A DNA stretch of 28,154 nt from JAZRUF01 sp045636205 (GCA_045636205.1 JAZTXE010000115.1:1-28154); one strand, 5' to 3'. Positions 1 to 9,173 are shown, counted from the first letter of the stretch. Translations and numbers: made by a program. Notes: generated from the letters alone by a model not told the origin.

Positions 1-963
1 ATAGAAATCTACGGACCTGAATCCTCAGGTAAAACCACCGTATCACTGCATGCGGTAGCCGAAGCCCAGAAAATGGGCGGTGAGGCCGCATTTATAGACG
101 TTGAGCACGCGCTTGACCCGGTGTATGCCCGCGCTCTCGGCGTAGATATTGACAGTCTTCTCGTAGCTCAGCCGGATACCGGTGAGCAGGCACTTGAAAT
201 TGCCGAGGCGCTCGTCCGCTCAAATGCTATTGACATAATCGTAGTTGACTCGGTTGCAGCGCTGGTTCCGCGTATGGAAATTGAGGGTGATATGGGTGAT
301 GCGTTTGTAGGTCTGCAGGCACGCCTTATGTCTCAGGCACTGCGTAAACTCGCGGGTGCGATTGCAAAGAGTAACTGCGTGGCCATATTCATAAACCAGC
401 TGCGTGAAAAGGTCGGCGTTATGTACGGCAACCCCGAAGTAACACCCGGCGGACGTGCGCTTAAGTTCTACTCAAGCGTGCGAATTGAAGTGCGCCGTGC
501 TGAAACTCTCAAAAACGGAACCGAGATGATAGGAAACCGTACACGCGCAAAGGTTGTCAAAAATAAGGTTGCACCTCCGTTCCGCGAGGGCGAATTCGAT
601 ATTATGTACGGCGAGGGTATCTCCAAGCACGGTGAGCTTGTTGACCTTGCGGTAAAGCTTGACCTTATGCAGAAGGCGGGCGCGTGGTACTCCATGGGTG
701 AGACCCGAATTGCCCAGGGGCGTGACAATGCAAAAATTTATCTTAAAAATAATGCGGATGTCGCCGCAAAGCTTGAAGCGGATATTCGCGCAAATGCGTA
801 TAAGCTTATGACCGGTCAGGCGCGCGCAGCCGCAGAAGCTGCAGGACGTATCCCGGTAGAAGCAAGCGACGTTTCTGTTGAGGAAGACGATAAAAAGAGC
901 AGCAAGAAAATCACTCCAGCCGGCAAGGGTGTAGTGGTTGACGCGAGCGATTTTGAAGGCTAA
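1..963 (+). CDS. recA: RecA recombinase, 5'-truncated by window edge
   Basis: RecA forms ATP-dependent filaments on single-stranded DNA, drives strand exchange and activates LexA cleavage in the SOS response. The reading frame is open from base 1, so the start lies to the left. The 320 residues present begin just before the Walker A motif (GPESSGKT, residues 5-12), so roughly 60 N-terminal residues are missing. The Walker B region (IIVVDSVAAL), the L1 loop (EGDMGDAFVGLQARLMSQA) and the L2 region (NQLREKVGVMYGNPEVTPGG) are intact. The C-terminal tail is charged, as usual in RecA. recX follows after 2 nt, a very common pairing. The promoter and any LexA box lie outside the window. The identity is certain. 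Confidence 0.98.
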   Translation: MEIYGPESSGKTTVSLHAVAEAQKMGGEAAFIDVEHALDPVYARALGVDIDSLLVAQPDTGEQALEIAEALVRSNAIDIIVVDSVAALVPRMEIEGDMGDAFVGLQARLMSQALRKLAGAIAKSNCVAIFINQLREKVGVMYGNPEVTPGGRALKFYSSVRIEVRRAETLKNGTEMIGNRTRAKVVKNKVAPPFREGEFDIMYGEGISKHGELVDLAVKLDLMQKAGAWYSMGETRIAQGRDNAKIYLKNNADVAAKLEADIRANAYKLMTGQARAAAEAAGRIPVEASDVSVEEDDKKSSKKITPAGKGVVVDASDFEG

Positions 964-965
964 AG

Positions 966-1589
966 ATGAAAATAACTAAAATTTCACCCTGCCGCACGGA
1001 CCAAAGCCGTGTAATGGTGTATTTTGAGGACCGCTCATACTGTAAGGTGGATATGCTCAGGGCAAAGGCTCTCAATTTAAAGCCCGGCTGTGAGATTGAC
1101 GAAAAAGTTTTGCCCGAGCTTAATGAGGATTCACGGCGCGGAAAGGCGCGTGAGACCGCCGCAAGGGCACTCGGGCGCAGAAATATGTCCTCAGCAGAGC
1201 TCATGCGAAAGTTAAAGGACAAGGGTATAGGCGAGTCCGATGCCGAAGAGGCGGTGCAGTGGGCGCAGGACGTGGGCGCGATAGACGATGCGGCATATGC
1301 CGTGATGCTATTAAAGCATTATCGTTCCAAGGGCTTTGGTGATATAAGAATACGTCAGGAGCTTATGCGCCGCGGTATATCCGATGATATGTGCAAGGAA
1401 ATCCTTTCCGAGCGCGCGGATATGACAGAGGAAATTTTGGATTTTTTACGTAAAAAACTTAAGGGGAGTGAGCCTTCCCCTGATGATATGCGCAGGCTGA
1501 CTGCGGCACTGCAAAGACGCGGACACTCCTTTTCGGATATCCGTGCGGCATTCAGTCAGCTTGAAATTGAGATGGAGGATACATACTGA
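966..1589 (+). CDS. recX: RecX regulatory protein
   Basis: RecX binds RecA filaments and modulates (usually inhibits) recombinase and co-protease activity. The 207-residue product has the helical repeat architecture of the family, with conserved stretches such as ARALGRRNMSSAELMRKL near residues 65-82 and QDVGAIDDAAYA, then GDIRIRQELMRRGIS. The ATG lies 2 nt after the recA stop, so translation is probably coupled and dosage tied to recA. Its stop overlaps the rimO start (TGATG). RecX proteins diverge quickly, but the position after recA and the motifs make the call safe. Confidence 0.93.
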   Translation: MKITKISPCRTDQSRVMVYFEDRSYCKVDMLRAKALNLKPGCEIDEKVLPELNEDSRRGKARETAARALGRRNMSSAELMRKLKDKGIGESDAEEAVQWAQDVGAIDDAAYAVMLLKHYRSKGFGDIRIRQELMRRGISDDMCKEILSERADMTEEILDFLRKKLKGSEPSPDDMRRLTAALQRRGHSFSDIRAAFSQLEIEMEDTY

Positions 1590-2932
1590 TGTCACAAAAG
1601 GTTGGTTTTATCTCACTCGGCTGTGCCAAAAACTTGGTTGACAGCGAGGAAATGCTTGCCCGCCTCGACGCGGCGGGGTATCAGGTAACCGGTGAGATAG
1701 AAAATACAGCCGCAGTGGTTGTAAACACTTGCGGATTTTTGCAGTCGGCAAAGGAAGAGGCGGCGGAGTATTTTAGAGAAATAGCCTTGCTCAAGGACGA
1801 GGGCAAAATAGGTAAGCTTATAGTCGCAGGCTGTCTTGCCGAGCGCGAAAAAGAGGAGCTTTTTAACGAGTTTCCGGAGATTGACGCGCTTGTAGGTTGC
1901 GGTAGCTTCTCGGAAATCGCCGAGGTTTGCGAGGAAACGTTAAACGGTCAAAGACCCGCGCGCTTTGGGGATATAAATGCCCCGATTTGCGAGCAGTCAC
2001 GCATGCTTACCACACCGCAACACACCGCGTTTTTAAAAATCGCGGAAGGGTGCGATAACCGCTGCGCATACTGCGTTATCCCGACGTTGCGCGGTAAATT
2101 CCGCAGCCGACCGATTGAGGACGTGTTAAGTGAAGCGGAAGCGCTCGCGCAGGAAGGCGTAAAAGAGCTTATCCTGGTCGCGCAGGATACCACCCGCTAC
2201 GGCACAGACCTGTACGGCGAGCTCAAGCTCTCCGAGCTTCTGAGGGAGCTTTGCCGGGTCGAAGGTATCAAATGGATAAGGGTTCACTACATGTATCCGG
2301 ATGAGATAAATGACGAGCTTATAAAAACCATTGCGGAAGAGGAAAAGATAGTCAAGTACTTAGACCTTCCCATCCAGCACGTAAACGACCGAATATTAAA
2401 GGCGATGAACCGCCGCGGGGACAGTGCGTACCTGGATACGCTCTTTACCAAGCTCCGCCGTGAGATACCCGGACTTGTGCTGCGTACCAGCCTGATTGCC
2501 GGACTTCCGGGTGAAACCGATGAAGAATTTACCGAGCTGTGCAATTTCTTGCGCAAGCATAGGATTGAGCGTGCGGGGGTATTCCCGTATTCACCCGAGC
2601 CGGGAAGCCTTGCAGCAGAAATGCCCGACCAGATTGATGAGGAGACCAAGTCACGCCGCTGTGAGATAATAGCCGATTTGCAGGCGCAGATAATGGCAGA
2701 CTACAACGAGACCCTTGTCGGCAAGGAGATATGCGTTCTCTGCGAGGGGTATGACAGATACAGCGAAGCGTTTTTCGGACGCACGTTTGCAGACTCTCCC
2801 GAGGTTGACGGCAAGGTGTTCTTTACATGTCAGGATAAGAAAAAGCCGGCACCCGGCGCGTTTGTGCGTGTACGCATAGACGAGGATTTAGACGGCGATC
2901 CCATAGGCGAATTTACAGGCTTTGAAAAGTAG
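1589..2932 (+). CDS. rimO: Ribosomal protein S12 (aspartate) methylthiotransferase RimO
   Basis: RimO is a radical-SAM enzyme that adds a methylthio group to an aspartate of ribosomal protein S12. The 447-residue protein shows the three family parts. The N-terminal MTTase domain carries Cys12 (in SLGCAKNLVDSE), Cys48 and Cys82, which bind the auxiliary [4Fe-4S] cluster. The radical-SAM core has Cys155, Cys159 and Cys162 in CDNRCAYC. The C-terminal segment is TRAM-like (about residues 380-445). The SLGCAKNLVDSE start separates RimO from the tRNA enzyme MiaB. The start codon overlaps the recX stop, indicating translational coupling. Confidence 0.96.
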   Translation: MSQKVGFISLGCAKNLVDSEEMLARLDAAGYQVTGEIENTAAVVVNTCGFLQSAKEEAAEYFREIALLKDEGKIGKLIVAGCLAEREKEELFNEFPEIDALVGCGSFSEIAEVCEETLNGQRPARFGDINAPICEQSRMLTTPQHTAFLKIAEGCDNRCAYCVIPTLRGKFRSRPIEDVLSEAEALAQEGVKELILVAQDTTRYGTDLYGELKLSELLRELCRVEGIKWIRVHYMYPDEINDELIKTIAEEEKIVKYLDLPIQHVNDRILKAMNRRGDSAYLDTLFTKLRREIPGLVLRTSLIAGLPGETDEEFTELCNFLRKHRIERAGVFPYSPEPGSLAAEMPDQIDEETKSRRCEIIADLQAQIMADYNETLVGKEICVLCEGYDRYSEAFFGRTFADSPEVDGKVFFTCQDKKKPAPGAFVRVRIDEDLDGDPIGEFTGFEK

Positions 2933-2941
2933 GGCCAAAAT

Positions 2942-2947
2942 AGGAGG
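2942..2947 (+). promoter_or_regulatory. Strong Shine-Dalgarno site of pgsA
   Basis: AGGAGG lies 6 nt before the ATG at 2954, in the 21-nt gap between the rimO stop and pgsA. It fixes the pgsA start and suggests pgsA continues the recA-recX-rimO transcript with its own ribosome loading. Confidence 0.85.
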
Positions 2948-2953
2948 ATTCAG

Positions 2954-3508
2954 ATGACAACAGCTAATATTATTACGATAGTTAGAATTCTGCTCATTCC
3001 GGTTTTTATGGCGGCGGCGCTTATCTCAGCACCGTTTGCAAACATGATTGCGCTTGCACTTTTCATCCTTGCAAGTATAACCGACGGAGTGGACGGATAC
3101 ATAGCGCGCAAGTATAATCAGGTTACAACACTGGGTAAGTTTTTAGATCCGCTTGCCGATAAACTTCTCATCACTGCCGCAATGCTTGTTTTCGTGCAGA
3201 ACGGTATCATGGGCGCGGTTGCCGCAATGATTATTTTAACTCGCGAATTTGCGGTTACCTCCCTGCGTATTGTGGCTATGGGCGAGGGCGTTGTTATAGC
3301 CGCGCAGATGTGGGGCAAGGTAAAGACCGTGGTTCAGATAGTCGGATGCTCAATCCTCCTTACACCCATTGCAGCGCTTGAGCTTTTTGGAATAAGTTTA
3401 GGCGTAGTGGTTGTATGGTTAATAGTTCTTATAACCATTATTTCGGGAATTGAATATTTCAGAGGATTTGGTAAATTATTAAAATTAAAAGGGGACAAGA
3501 CAGAATGA
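2954..3508 (+). CDS. pgsA: CDP-diacylglycerol--glycerol-3-phosphate 3-phosphatidyltransferase
   Basis: This enzyme makes phosphatidylglycerophosphate from CDP-diacylglycerol and glycerol-3-phosphate, the committed step to phosphatidylglycerol and cardiolipin, in the cytoplasmic membrane. The 184-residue protein is strongly hydrophobic with several membrane helices. It carries a complete CDP-alcohol phosphotransferase signature, D-x2-D-G-x2-A-R-x8-G-x3-D-x3-D, with Asp44, Asp47, Gly48, Ala51, Arg52, Gly61, Asp65 and Asp69. The start is supported by AGGAGG 6 nt upstream. The stop overlaps the cysS start by ATGA. A related CDP-alcohol enzyme is possible in principle, but length and N-terminus fit PgsA. 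Confidence 0.95.
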   Translation: MTTANIITIVRILLIPVFMAAALISAPFANMIALALFILASITDGVDGYIARKYNQVTTLGKFLDPLADKLLITAAMLVFVQNGIMGAVAAMIILTREFAVTSLRIVAMGEGVVIAAQMWGKVKTVVQIVGCSILLTPIAALELFGISLGVVVVWLIVLITIISGIEYFRGFGKLLKLKGDKTE

Positions 3509-4902
3509 AGCTTTTTAATTCGATGACGCGCACAAAGGAAGAATTTGTGCCCATAACTCCGGGCGAGGTTTTGATGTACTCGTGCGGACCTACGGTTTAT
3601 AACTATTTCCATATCGGAAACGCGCGCCCGTTCATAACCTTTGACGTATTGCGCAGATACTTAGAGTATAAAGGTTATAAAGTCAAGTTTGTTCAGAACT
3701 TCACGGATATAGACGATAAGGTAATAAAGAAGGCAAACGAAGAGGGTACCACCTTTGACCAAGTAGCAGAGCGCTATATAAAGGAATACTATACCGATGC
3801 GCAGGGCCTCGGAATTCGCGAAGCCACGGTTCATCCGCGCGCTACGGATAATATCGATGCGATAATTGAGATTGTAACCACTCTTATTGACAAGGGTTAT
3901 GCATATGCAGTAGACGGCGATGTTTACTTCCGCGCACGCAAGTTTAACGAGTACGGCAAGCTCTCCAAGCAACCGCTTGAGGATTTGGAAGCCGGCGCGC
4001 GTATAGGCGTCGACGAGCGCAAGGAAGACGCTATCGACTTTGCGCTGTGGAAAGCTGCAAAACCCGGTGAGCCTGCATGGGATTCACCGTGGGGTCAGGG
4101 ACGTCCTGGCTGGCATATCGAGTGCAGTGCAATGGCTAACCGCTATCTTGGAAAGACTATTGACATTCACTCCGGCGGCGTGGATTTAACCTTCCCGCAC
4201 CACGAAAACGAAATCGCGCAATCTGAGTGCGCAAACGGATGCACATTTGCAAATTACTGGCTACACAATGCGTTTTTAAATATTGATAACCATAAGATGA
4301 GTAAGTCTGCGGGCAATTTCTTTACCGTGCGTGACGCAGCCGAAGTGTTCGGATACCAGGCGATTCGCTTCTTCATGCTCTCCGCGCATTACCGCAGCCC
4401 GATAAACTACTCTAAGGAATCACTTGAGCAGGCTCAGGCGGCACTTGCGCGCCTTAACACCGCGCGTGAGAATATGAAGTTCTTGTCCGCAAACGGCGCA
4501 GCGGGTGATATGACCGATGCGGAAGCAAAAGCACTTGGCGGTTTGGACGTATACCGCGATAAATTCTCAAAAGCGATGGATGACGATTTAAACACCGCGG
4601 ATGCAATCGCAGCTATATTTGAGCTTGTGCGTGAGATTAACACGCTTACTGCCGATGCACCCACATGCGCGTTTGCCGGCGAGTGCTTAAAGCGCTTTGA
4701 CGAGCTCTCCGACGTTCTCGGCCTCATGGGAAAGGATGACGGAGCGGATTTGGACGCGGAAATCCAGCAGCTTATTGACCAGCGTCAGGCGGCGCGTAAG
4801 GAACGCAATTTTGCCGAGGCTGACAGAATTCGTGATGATTTGGCAGCACGCGGAATCATCCTTGAGGACACGCCGCAAGGTGTAAAATGGAGAAGGGCGT
4901 AA
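3505..4902 (+). CDS. cysS: Cysteinyl-tRNA synthetase
   Basis: CysS charges tRNA(Cys) with cysteine. The 465-residue product has the usual class I signatures: HIGN at residues 36-39 and KMSKS at 264-268. The expected zinc ligands are present: Cys27 in YSCGPT, the cysteine in HIECSAMA, and the histidine and glutamate in HHENE. The C-terminal DALR-like helical part ends at the stop. The start is the ATG that overlaps the pgsA stop (ATGA), with AAAAGGGGAC just upstream as ribosome binding site. Coupling to pgsA suggests one transcript. Confidence 0.97.
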   Translation: MKLFNSMTRTKEEFVPITPGEVLMYSCGPTVYNYFHIGNARPFITFDVLRRYLEYKGYKVKFVQNFTDIDDKVIKKANEEGTTFDQVAERYIKEYYTDAQGLGIREATVHPRATDNIDAIIEIVTTLIDKGYAYAVDGDVYFRARKFNEYGKLSKQPLEDLEAGARIGVDERKEDAIDFALWKAAKPGEPAWDSPWGQGRPGWHIECSAMANRYLGKTIDIHSGGVDLTFPHHENEIAQSECANGCTFANYWLHNAFLNIDNHKMSKSAGNFFTVRDAAEVFGYQAIRFFMLSAHYRSPINYSKESLEQAQAALARLNTARENMKFLSANGAAGDMTDAEAKALGGLDVYRDKFSKAMDDDLNTADAIAAIFELVREINTLTADAPTCAFAGECLKRFDELSDVLGLMGKDDGADLDAEIQQLIDQRQAARKERNFAEADRIRDDLAARGIILEDTPQGVKWRRA

Positions 4903-4922
4903 ATCTTTTTTGAAAATTATAA

Positions 4923-4954
4923 CCCCGGATTTCGGATAGAACCGAAGTCCGGGG
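4923..4954 (+). other. GC-rich hairpin between cysS and polA, not a classic terminator
   Basis: CCCCGGATTTCGG (4923-4935) pairs with CCGAAGTCCGGGG (4942-4954) over 13 base pairs including one G-U, with a 6-nt loop. No U-run follows, so intrinsic termination is doubtful. A second TCCGGGG at 4966-4972 could replace the 3' arm of the lower stem. The hairpin may limit read-through, protect the cysS 3' end, or set polA expression. This is inference from sequence alone. Confidence 0.55.
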
Positions 4955-5009
4955 GAATTCCATATTCCGGGGAAAGTAATTATCTCCTGTGAAAGCCGGT
5001 GAAACTTAT

Positions 5010-7670
5010 ATGAAAGTAATGGTAATTGACGGCAACAGCATAGTAAACCGCGCCTTTTACGGTGTGCGCCCGCTTAATAACCGCGAGGGACTGCACACCA
5101 ACGCGATTTACGGATTTTTGTCAATTTTATTCAAGCTCTTGGACGATGAAAAGCCCGATGGTGTATGCGTGGCATTTGACCTTCGCGCACCCACGTTCAG
5201 GCATAAGATGTATGAGGGTTACAAGGCGCAGCGCAAGGGAATGCCCGACGAGCTTGCCGAGCAGATGGAGCCTTTAAAGCAGGTGCTTGACGCTATGGGT
5301 ATTATGCGCCTTGAATGCGAGGGGCATGAGGCGGATGACCTTATAGGAACCGTGAGCGCAAAGTGTGCGGCAAGCGGCGATGTTTGCGCGATTGTCACGG
5401 GCGACCGTGACAGCTTCCAGCTTATTGCAAATCAGGGAACTCAGGTGCTTTTGGTATCCACCCGCGCCGGGCGTACCGAGACAATACGTTACGGGCGCGA
5501 AGAGCTTTTTGAAAAGTACAAGCTCGAACCCGAGCGCATGATAGATTTAAAGGCGCTTATGGGCGACTCGTCCGACAATATTCCCGGAGTTGCGGGGATA
5601 GGCGAAAAGACTGCGCTTGATTTGGTCGGGCGCTTTGGAAGTATAGAGTATATTTACGAGAAGTTAGAAGAGCTTGATATACGTGACTCGGTCAGAAAAA
5701 AACTCAGCGAAGGAAAAGAGAGCGCATTTTTATCAAAGGCGCTTGGCACCATTGAGCTTGATGCACCGATTGAATTTTCGCCGGAGAAATCCGTGCCAAA
5801 AGCGCGTGATGAAGATAAGCTCGCAGAGCTTTTGACGCGCCTTGAATTTAAAAGCTTTCTTGCAAAGCTCGGCCTGGCGCCCAAGAGCGCTGAGAAGGGC
5901 GCGATTAAAAAAAGTGTGGGAAAGTTTGATGTTTTAAAAATTGACAGTGCGGATAAACTCACTGAGCTAACAGACCGCCTGGGCAAAGGTGAGCTCGTTG
6001 CTGTATGTGCATCACCTGAGCTTAGCGGAATTTCCGTCTGCTTCGGGGAGGAATGCGCGGTAGTTTTGCGCTCAGAGCATGACGAGAGCGCATTTTCGCA
6101 TTTTCTTGAAAAACTTCTTTCTGAAAATACGCCCAAGATTTGCCATGATGTAAAGCCCCTTATGGTCAGGCTTTTAAATCAGGGGAGCGAGTTTGGGGGC
6201 TTTGTGTTTGACACGGCACTCGGTGCATATGTAATTGACCCGACTGAGCGGGATTTCACTCTCCCGTCATGCGCGGCAAGGTTTGTGCCATACCTTCCGG
6301 TTGCGGATGATGAACAATTTTCCGATGACGATGTTTTCTCAGCCCTGACAGGTTGCGAGGAGGCGGAGAGCGCGCTTGCCGCTTGTGCGCGCGCAGTCTA
6401 CTGCATGAAGGGCGAGATGGAAGAAATTTTAGAAAAGCAGGGCATGAAAAAACTCTACTGCGAGGTCGAGCTTCCGCTCTGCCGTGTGCTTGCGGATATG
6501 CAGTATCAGGGTATGCTCGTGGATAAAAATGCGCTTGACGATTTCGGAGCCTGCCTTGCCACACGCATGGCAGAGCTTGAGGAGAAAATCTATGCGCTTG
6601 CCGGGAGCGAGTTTAACATACTCTCGACAAAGCAGCTTGGAAATGTGCTCTTTGATGAGCTCGGACTTCCGCCGGTTAAAAAGACCAAGACCGGTTATTC
6701 CACGGATATAGACGTGCTCGAAAAGTTAAAGGACAAGCATGAGATTATACCTGCGGTTATAGAGTACCGCCAATATTCAAAGCTAAAGAGCACGTACACG
6801 GACGGTCTGGTGCGCGTTATATCCAAAAAGGATGGTAGAATACACTCAAGCTTTAACCAGATGATAACCGCGACCGGCCGCATAAGCTCAACTGACCCGA
6901 ATCTGCAGAATATTCCGGTGCGTACCGAGCTTGGCGGCGAGGTCAGGAAGATGTTTGTCCCGCGCGATAAGGATTGGGTATTTGTGGATGCTGACTATTC
7001 GCAGATTGAGCTTCGGATTTTAGCGCATATCGCGGATGACCGCACCATGCAGCAGGCATTTATTGGCAATATGGACATCCATACCGCGACCGCCGCGCAG
7101 GTGTTCGGAGTATCAGCAGATGAAGTGACGGCTGAGATGCGCCGTGCAGCTAAAGCGGTCAATTTCGGAATAGTTTACGGGATAAGCGAGTTTTCGCTTG
7201 CCGAGGATATAGGTGTTACTCGCTATCAGGCCAAGGAATATATAGAAAACTATCTGGAGAATTATGCGGGAGTACGCATGTATATGAAGGACGTTGTCGA
7301 GCGCGCGCACCGCGACGGATACGTAACTACTCTTATGGGGCGCAGAAGAAATATCCCTGAGCTCAAGGCAAAGAACTTCAATATACGCTCGTTCGGTGAA
7401 CGAGTCGCGCTCAATGCGCCTATTCAGGGCACCGCCGCGGATATTATAAAGGTCGCAATGATTCGCGTGTATGATGAGCTTTTGCGCCGCGGACTTCGCG
7501 CACGGTTAGTACTCCAGGTGCATGACGAACTGATAGTCGAAGCACCGCGCGATGAGGCGGAGCAGGTATGCCAAATCCTCACGCATGAGATGGAAAATGC
7601 GTACAAGCTCGGTGTGCCGCTTGTCGCCGAAGCTGCAGTGGGGGAGAATTGGTATGATGCCAAAAAGTGA
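5010..7670 (+). CDS. polA: DNA polymerase I
   Basis: Pol I fills gaps and removes RNA primers in replication and repair. Of 886 residues, the first ~290 form the 5'-3' exonuclease/FEN domain (MVIDGNSIVNRAFYG, then GDSSDNIPGVAGIGEKTA). The central proofreading domain is degenerate: no D-x-E is visible where Exo I should be and the Exo III Tyr/Asp pair is missing, so it is probably inactive, as in Bacillus Pol I. The polymerase domain is complete, with motif A DADYSQIE (660-667), motif B RRAAKAVNFG (711-720, Phe719) and motif C VHDE (837-840). The ATG at 5010 is preferred because GGTGA lies 7 nt upstream; the in-frame GTG at 4989 lacks a ribosome binding site. The end overlaps rimI by 17 nt. 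Confidence 0.97.
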   Translation: MKVMVIDGNSIVNRAFYGVRPLNNREGLHTNAIYGFLSILFKLLDDEKPDGVCVAFDLRAPTFRHKMYEGYKAQRKGMPDELAEQMEPLKQVLDAMGIMRLECEGHEADDLIGTVSAKCAASGDVCAIVTGDRDSFQLIANQGTQVLLVSTRAGRTETIRYGREELFEKYKLEPERMIDLKALMGDSSDNIPGVAGIGEKTALDLVGRFGSIEYIYEKLEELDIRDSVRKKLSEGKESAFLSKALGTIELDAPIEFSPEKSVPKARDEDKLAELLTRLEFKSFLAKLGLAPKSAEKGAIKKSVGKFDVLKIDSADKLTELTDRLGKGELVAVCASPELSGISVCFGEECAVVLRSEHDESAFSHFLEKLLSENTPKICHDVKPLMVRLLNQGSEFGGFVFDTALGAYVIDPTERDFTLPSCAARFVPYLPVADDEQFSDDDVFSALTGCEEAESALAACARAVYCMKGEMEEILEKQGMKKLYCEVELPLCRVLADMQYQGMLVDKNALDDFGACLATRMAELEEKIYALAGSEFNILSTKQLGNVLFDELGLPPVKKTKTGYSTDIDVLEKLKDKHEIIPAVIEYRQYSKLKSTYTDGLVRVISKKDGRIHSSFNQMITATGRISSTDPNLQNIPVRTELGGEVRKMFVPRDKDWVFVDADYSQIELRILAHIADDRTMQQAFIGNMDIHTATAAQVFGVSADEVTAEMRRAAKAVNFGIVYGISEFSLAEDIGVTRYQAKEYIENYLENYAGVRMYMKDVVERAHRDGYVTTLMGRRRNIPELKAKNFNIRSFGERVALNAPIQGTAADIIKVAMIRVYDELLRRGLRARLVLQVHDELIVEAPRDEAEQVCQILTHEMENAYKLGVPLVAEAAVGENWYDAKK

Positions 7671-8112
7671 TGTCACTCTGCGTCTTATGAAGTACGGTGA
7701 CGTAGCTGCAGTTGCCGCGCTCGAACGGGAATGCTTTACTGATGCGTGGAGCGAGAACATGATACTCGAAGAGCTTGACAATGAATTTTGCGACATGTAC
7801 GTTGCAGAAATCCAAGGAAGCGTCGTAGGCTATGCAGGTGTTCAGATGATACTCGATGAGGGATATATAACAAATGTGGCGGTTACCGCGGCCGAAAGAC
7901 GGCGCGGTATAGGCCGCGCACTGGTAGGGCGGCTTGTTGACGCAGCCAAGGAGCGAAAACTTTCCTTTATAACCCTTGAGGTGCGCCGTTCAAATGCGTC
8001 TGCGATAGCACTCTATGAGAGCTTCGGTTTTAAGCTTGAGGGTGTGCGCGCGGGATATTACAGAAACCCGAGCGAGGACGCGCTTCTTATGACGCTCAGG
8101 TTTTATGATTAG
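7654..8112 (+). CDS. rimI: Ribosomal protein S18-alanine N-acetyltransferase RimI
   Basis: This GNAT-fold enzyme uses acetyl-CoA to acetylate the N-terminus of ribosomal protein S18 and perhaps other proteins. The 152-residue product shows the acetyl-CoA loop RRRGIGRALV and the family's C-terminal pattern (LYESFGFKLEGVRAGYY, then DALLMTL). The start is the ATG at 7654, with GGGGAG 7 nt upstream; the open frame extends further left but that part lies inside polA. The gene overlaps polA by 17 nt and precedes tsaD by 41 nt. The rimI-tsaD neighbourhood is common in Firmicutes and supports RimI over another GNAT. Confidence 0.93.
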   Translation: MMPKSDVTLRLMKYGDVAAVAALERECFTDAWSENMILEELDNEFCDMYVAEIQGSVVGYAGVQMILDEGYITNVAVTAAERRRGIGRALVGRLVDAAKERKLSFITLEVRRSNASAIALYESFGFKLEGVRAGYYRNPSEDALLMTLRFYD

Positions 8113-8153
8113 TTTTTCCTTTTATGTGAAGGTAAGCCAAATGAGGTGAAAAT

Positions 8154-9173
8154 ATGTTGATTTTAGGAATAGAAAGTTCATGCGATGAAACCGCCGCGGC
8201 GGTAAGCCGTGACGGACGTGAGATACTTTCAAGTGTTGTCCTCTCTCAGGTGGATACGCACGCAATATACGGCGGCGTTGTGCCGGAGATTGCATCGCGC
8301 AAGCATGTGGAAAGCATTTCCCAGCTCGCCGAGCGCGCTCTGAGCGAGGCTAAAATAAAAAAAGAGGAGCTTGACGCGGTAGCGGTTACATATGCGCCCG
8401 GACTTATCGGTGCGCTGCTTGTCGGTGTTGGATTTGCAAAAGCCGCAGCTTTCGGGCTTAATATTCCTCTTATTCCCGTGCACCATATCCGCGGGCATAT
8501 AGCTGCAAATTATATTGCATTCCCCGAACTTAAACCGCCGTTTATATGCCTTGTTGCATCCGGTGGACACACGCTTATTGTCGATGTCAAGGGATATACG
8601 GAATTTGAAATTTTGGGCAGCACGCGCGACGATGCTGCGGGTGAAGCGTTTGACAAATGCGCGCGCGTTATGGGACTTCCATACCCGGGCGGAGCGCAGC
8701 TTGATGCGCTTGCAAAGGACGGGGACGCGCAGAAGTATAAGCTGCCGCGTGCGAATATAAGCGGTGCAGAGCTTGATATGTCATTTTCCGGGCTTAAAAC
8801 CGCGGTTATAAATTTGGTGCACAATTCCGAGCAGAAGGGTGAAGAGCTTGACCGCGCGTCTCTGGCTGCGTCATTTACCCAAGCGATAACCGATGCAATT
8901 GTTCCGCGCGTATTTAAGGCGGCTGAAATTTGCTCCAGAAAGAGAATAGCGGTCGCGGGAGGAGTCGCGGCAAATTCATTTTTACGCAGTGCGCTTGAGA
9001 GTGCCGCGCGCCAAAATGGTGTAGAGCTATTCTTGCCGCCGCTTAAGCTGTGTGGTGACAATGCGGCGATGATTGCCTGCCAAGGTTACTACGAATTCAA
9101 GCAAAATAACGTGGCAGGTACGGATTTAAACGCGTATGCGACCATGCCTATTGACGACATTGTGATTTCGTAA
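8154..9173 (+). CDS. tsaD: tRNA N6-adenosine threonylcarbamoyltransferase TsaD
   Basis: TsaD transfers the threonylcarbamoyl group to A37 of tRNAs that read ANN codons, giving t6A; it works with TsaB, TsaE and TsaC. The 339-residue length is typical. The ASKHA-fold signatures are present: GIESSCDET at the N-terminus, the metal ligands His111 and His115 in HHIRGHIAANY, GGVAANS and the C-terminal CGDNAAMIA. An AGGTGAAA ribosome binding site precedes the ATG. tsaB and tsaE, which often sit next to rimI and tsaD, are not in the window, so they must be elsewhere. Confidence 0.97.
   Translation: MLILGIESSCDETAAAVSRDGREILSSVVLSQVDTHAIYGGVVPEIASRKHVESISQLAERALSEAKIKKEELDAVAVTYAPGLIGALLVGVGFAKAAAFGLNIPLIPVHHIRGHIAANYIAFPELKPPFICLVASGGHTLIVDVKGYTEFEILGSTRDDAAGEAFDKCARVMGLPYPGGAQLDALAKDGDAQKYKLPRANISGAELDMSFSGLKTAVINLVHNSEQKGEELDRASLAASFTQAITDAIVPRVFKAAEICSRKRIAVAGGVAANSFLRSALESAARQNGVELFLPPLKLCGDNAAMIACQGYYEFKQNNVAGTDLNAYATMPIDDIVIS

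Noticed and set aside
4989..5009. Upstream GTG start for polA adding seven residues
   Set aside because: No ribosome binding site precedes it, while the ATG at 5010 has GGTGA and gives the standard Pol I N-terminus.
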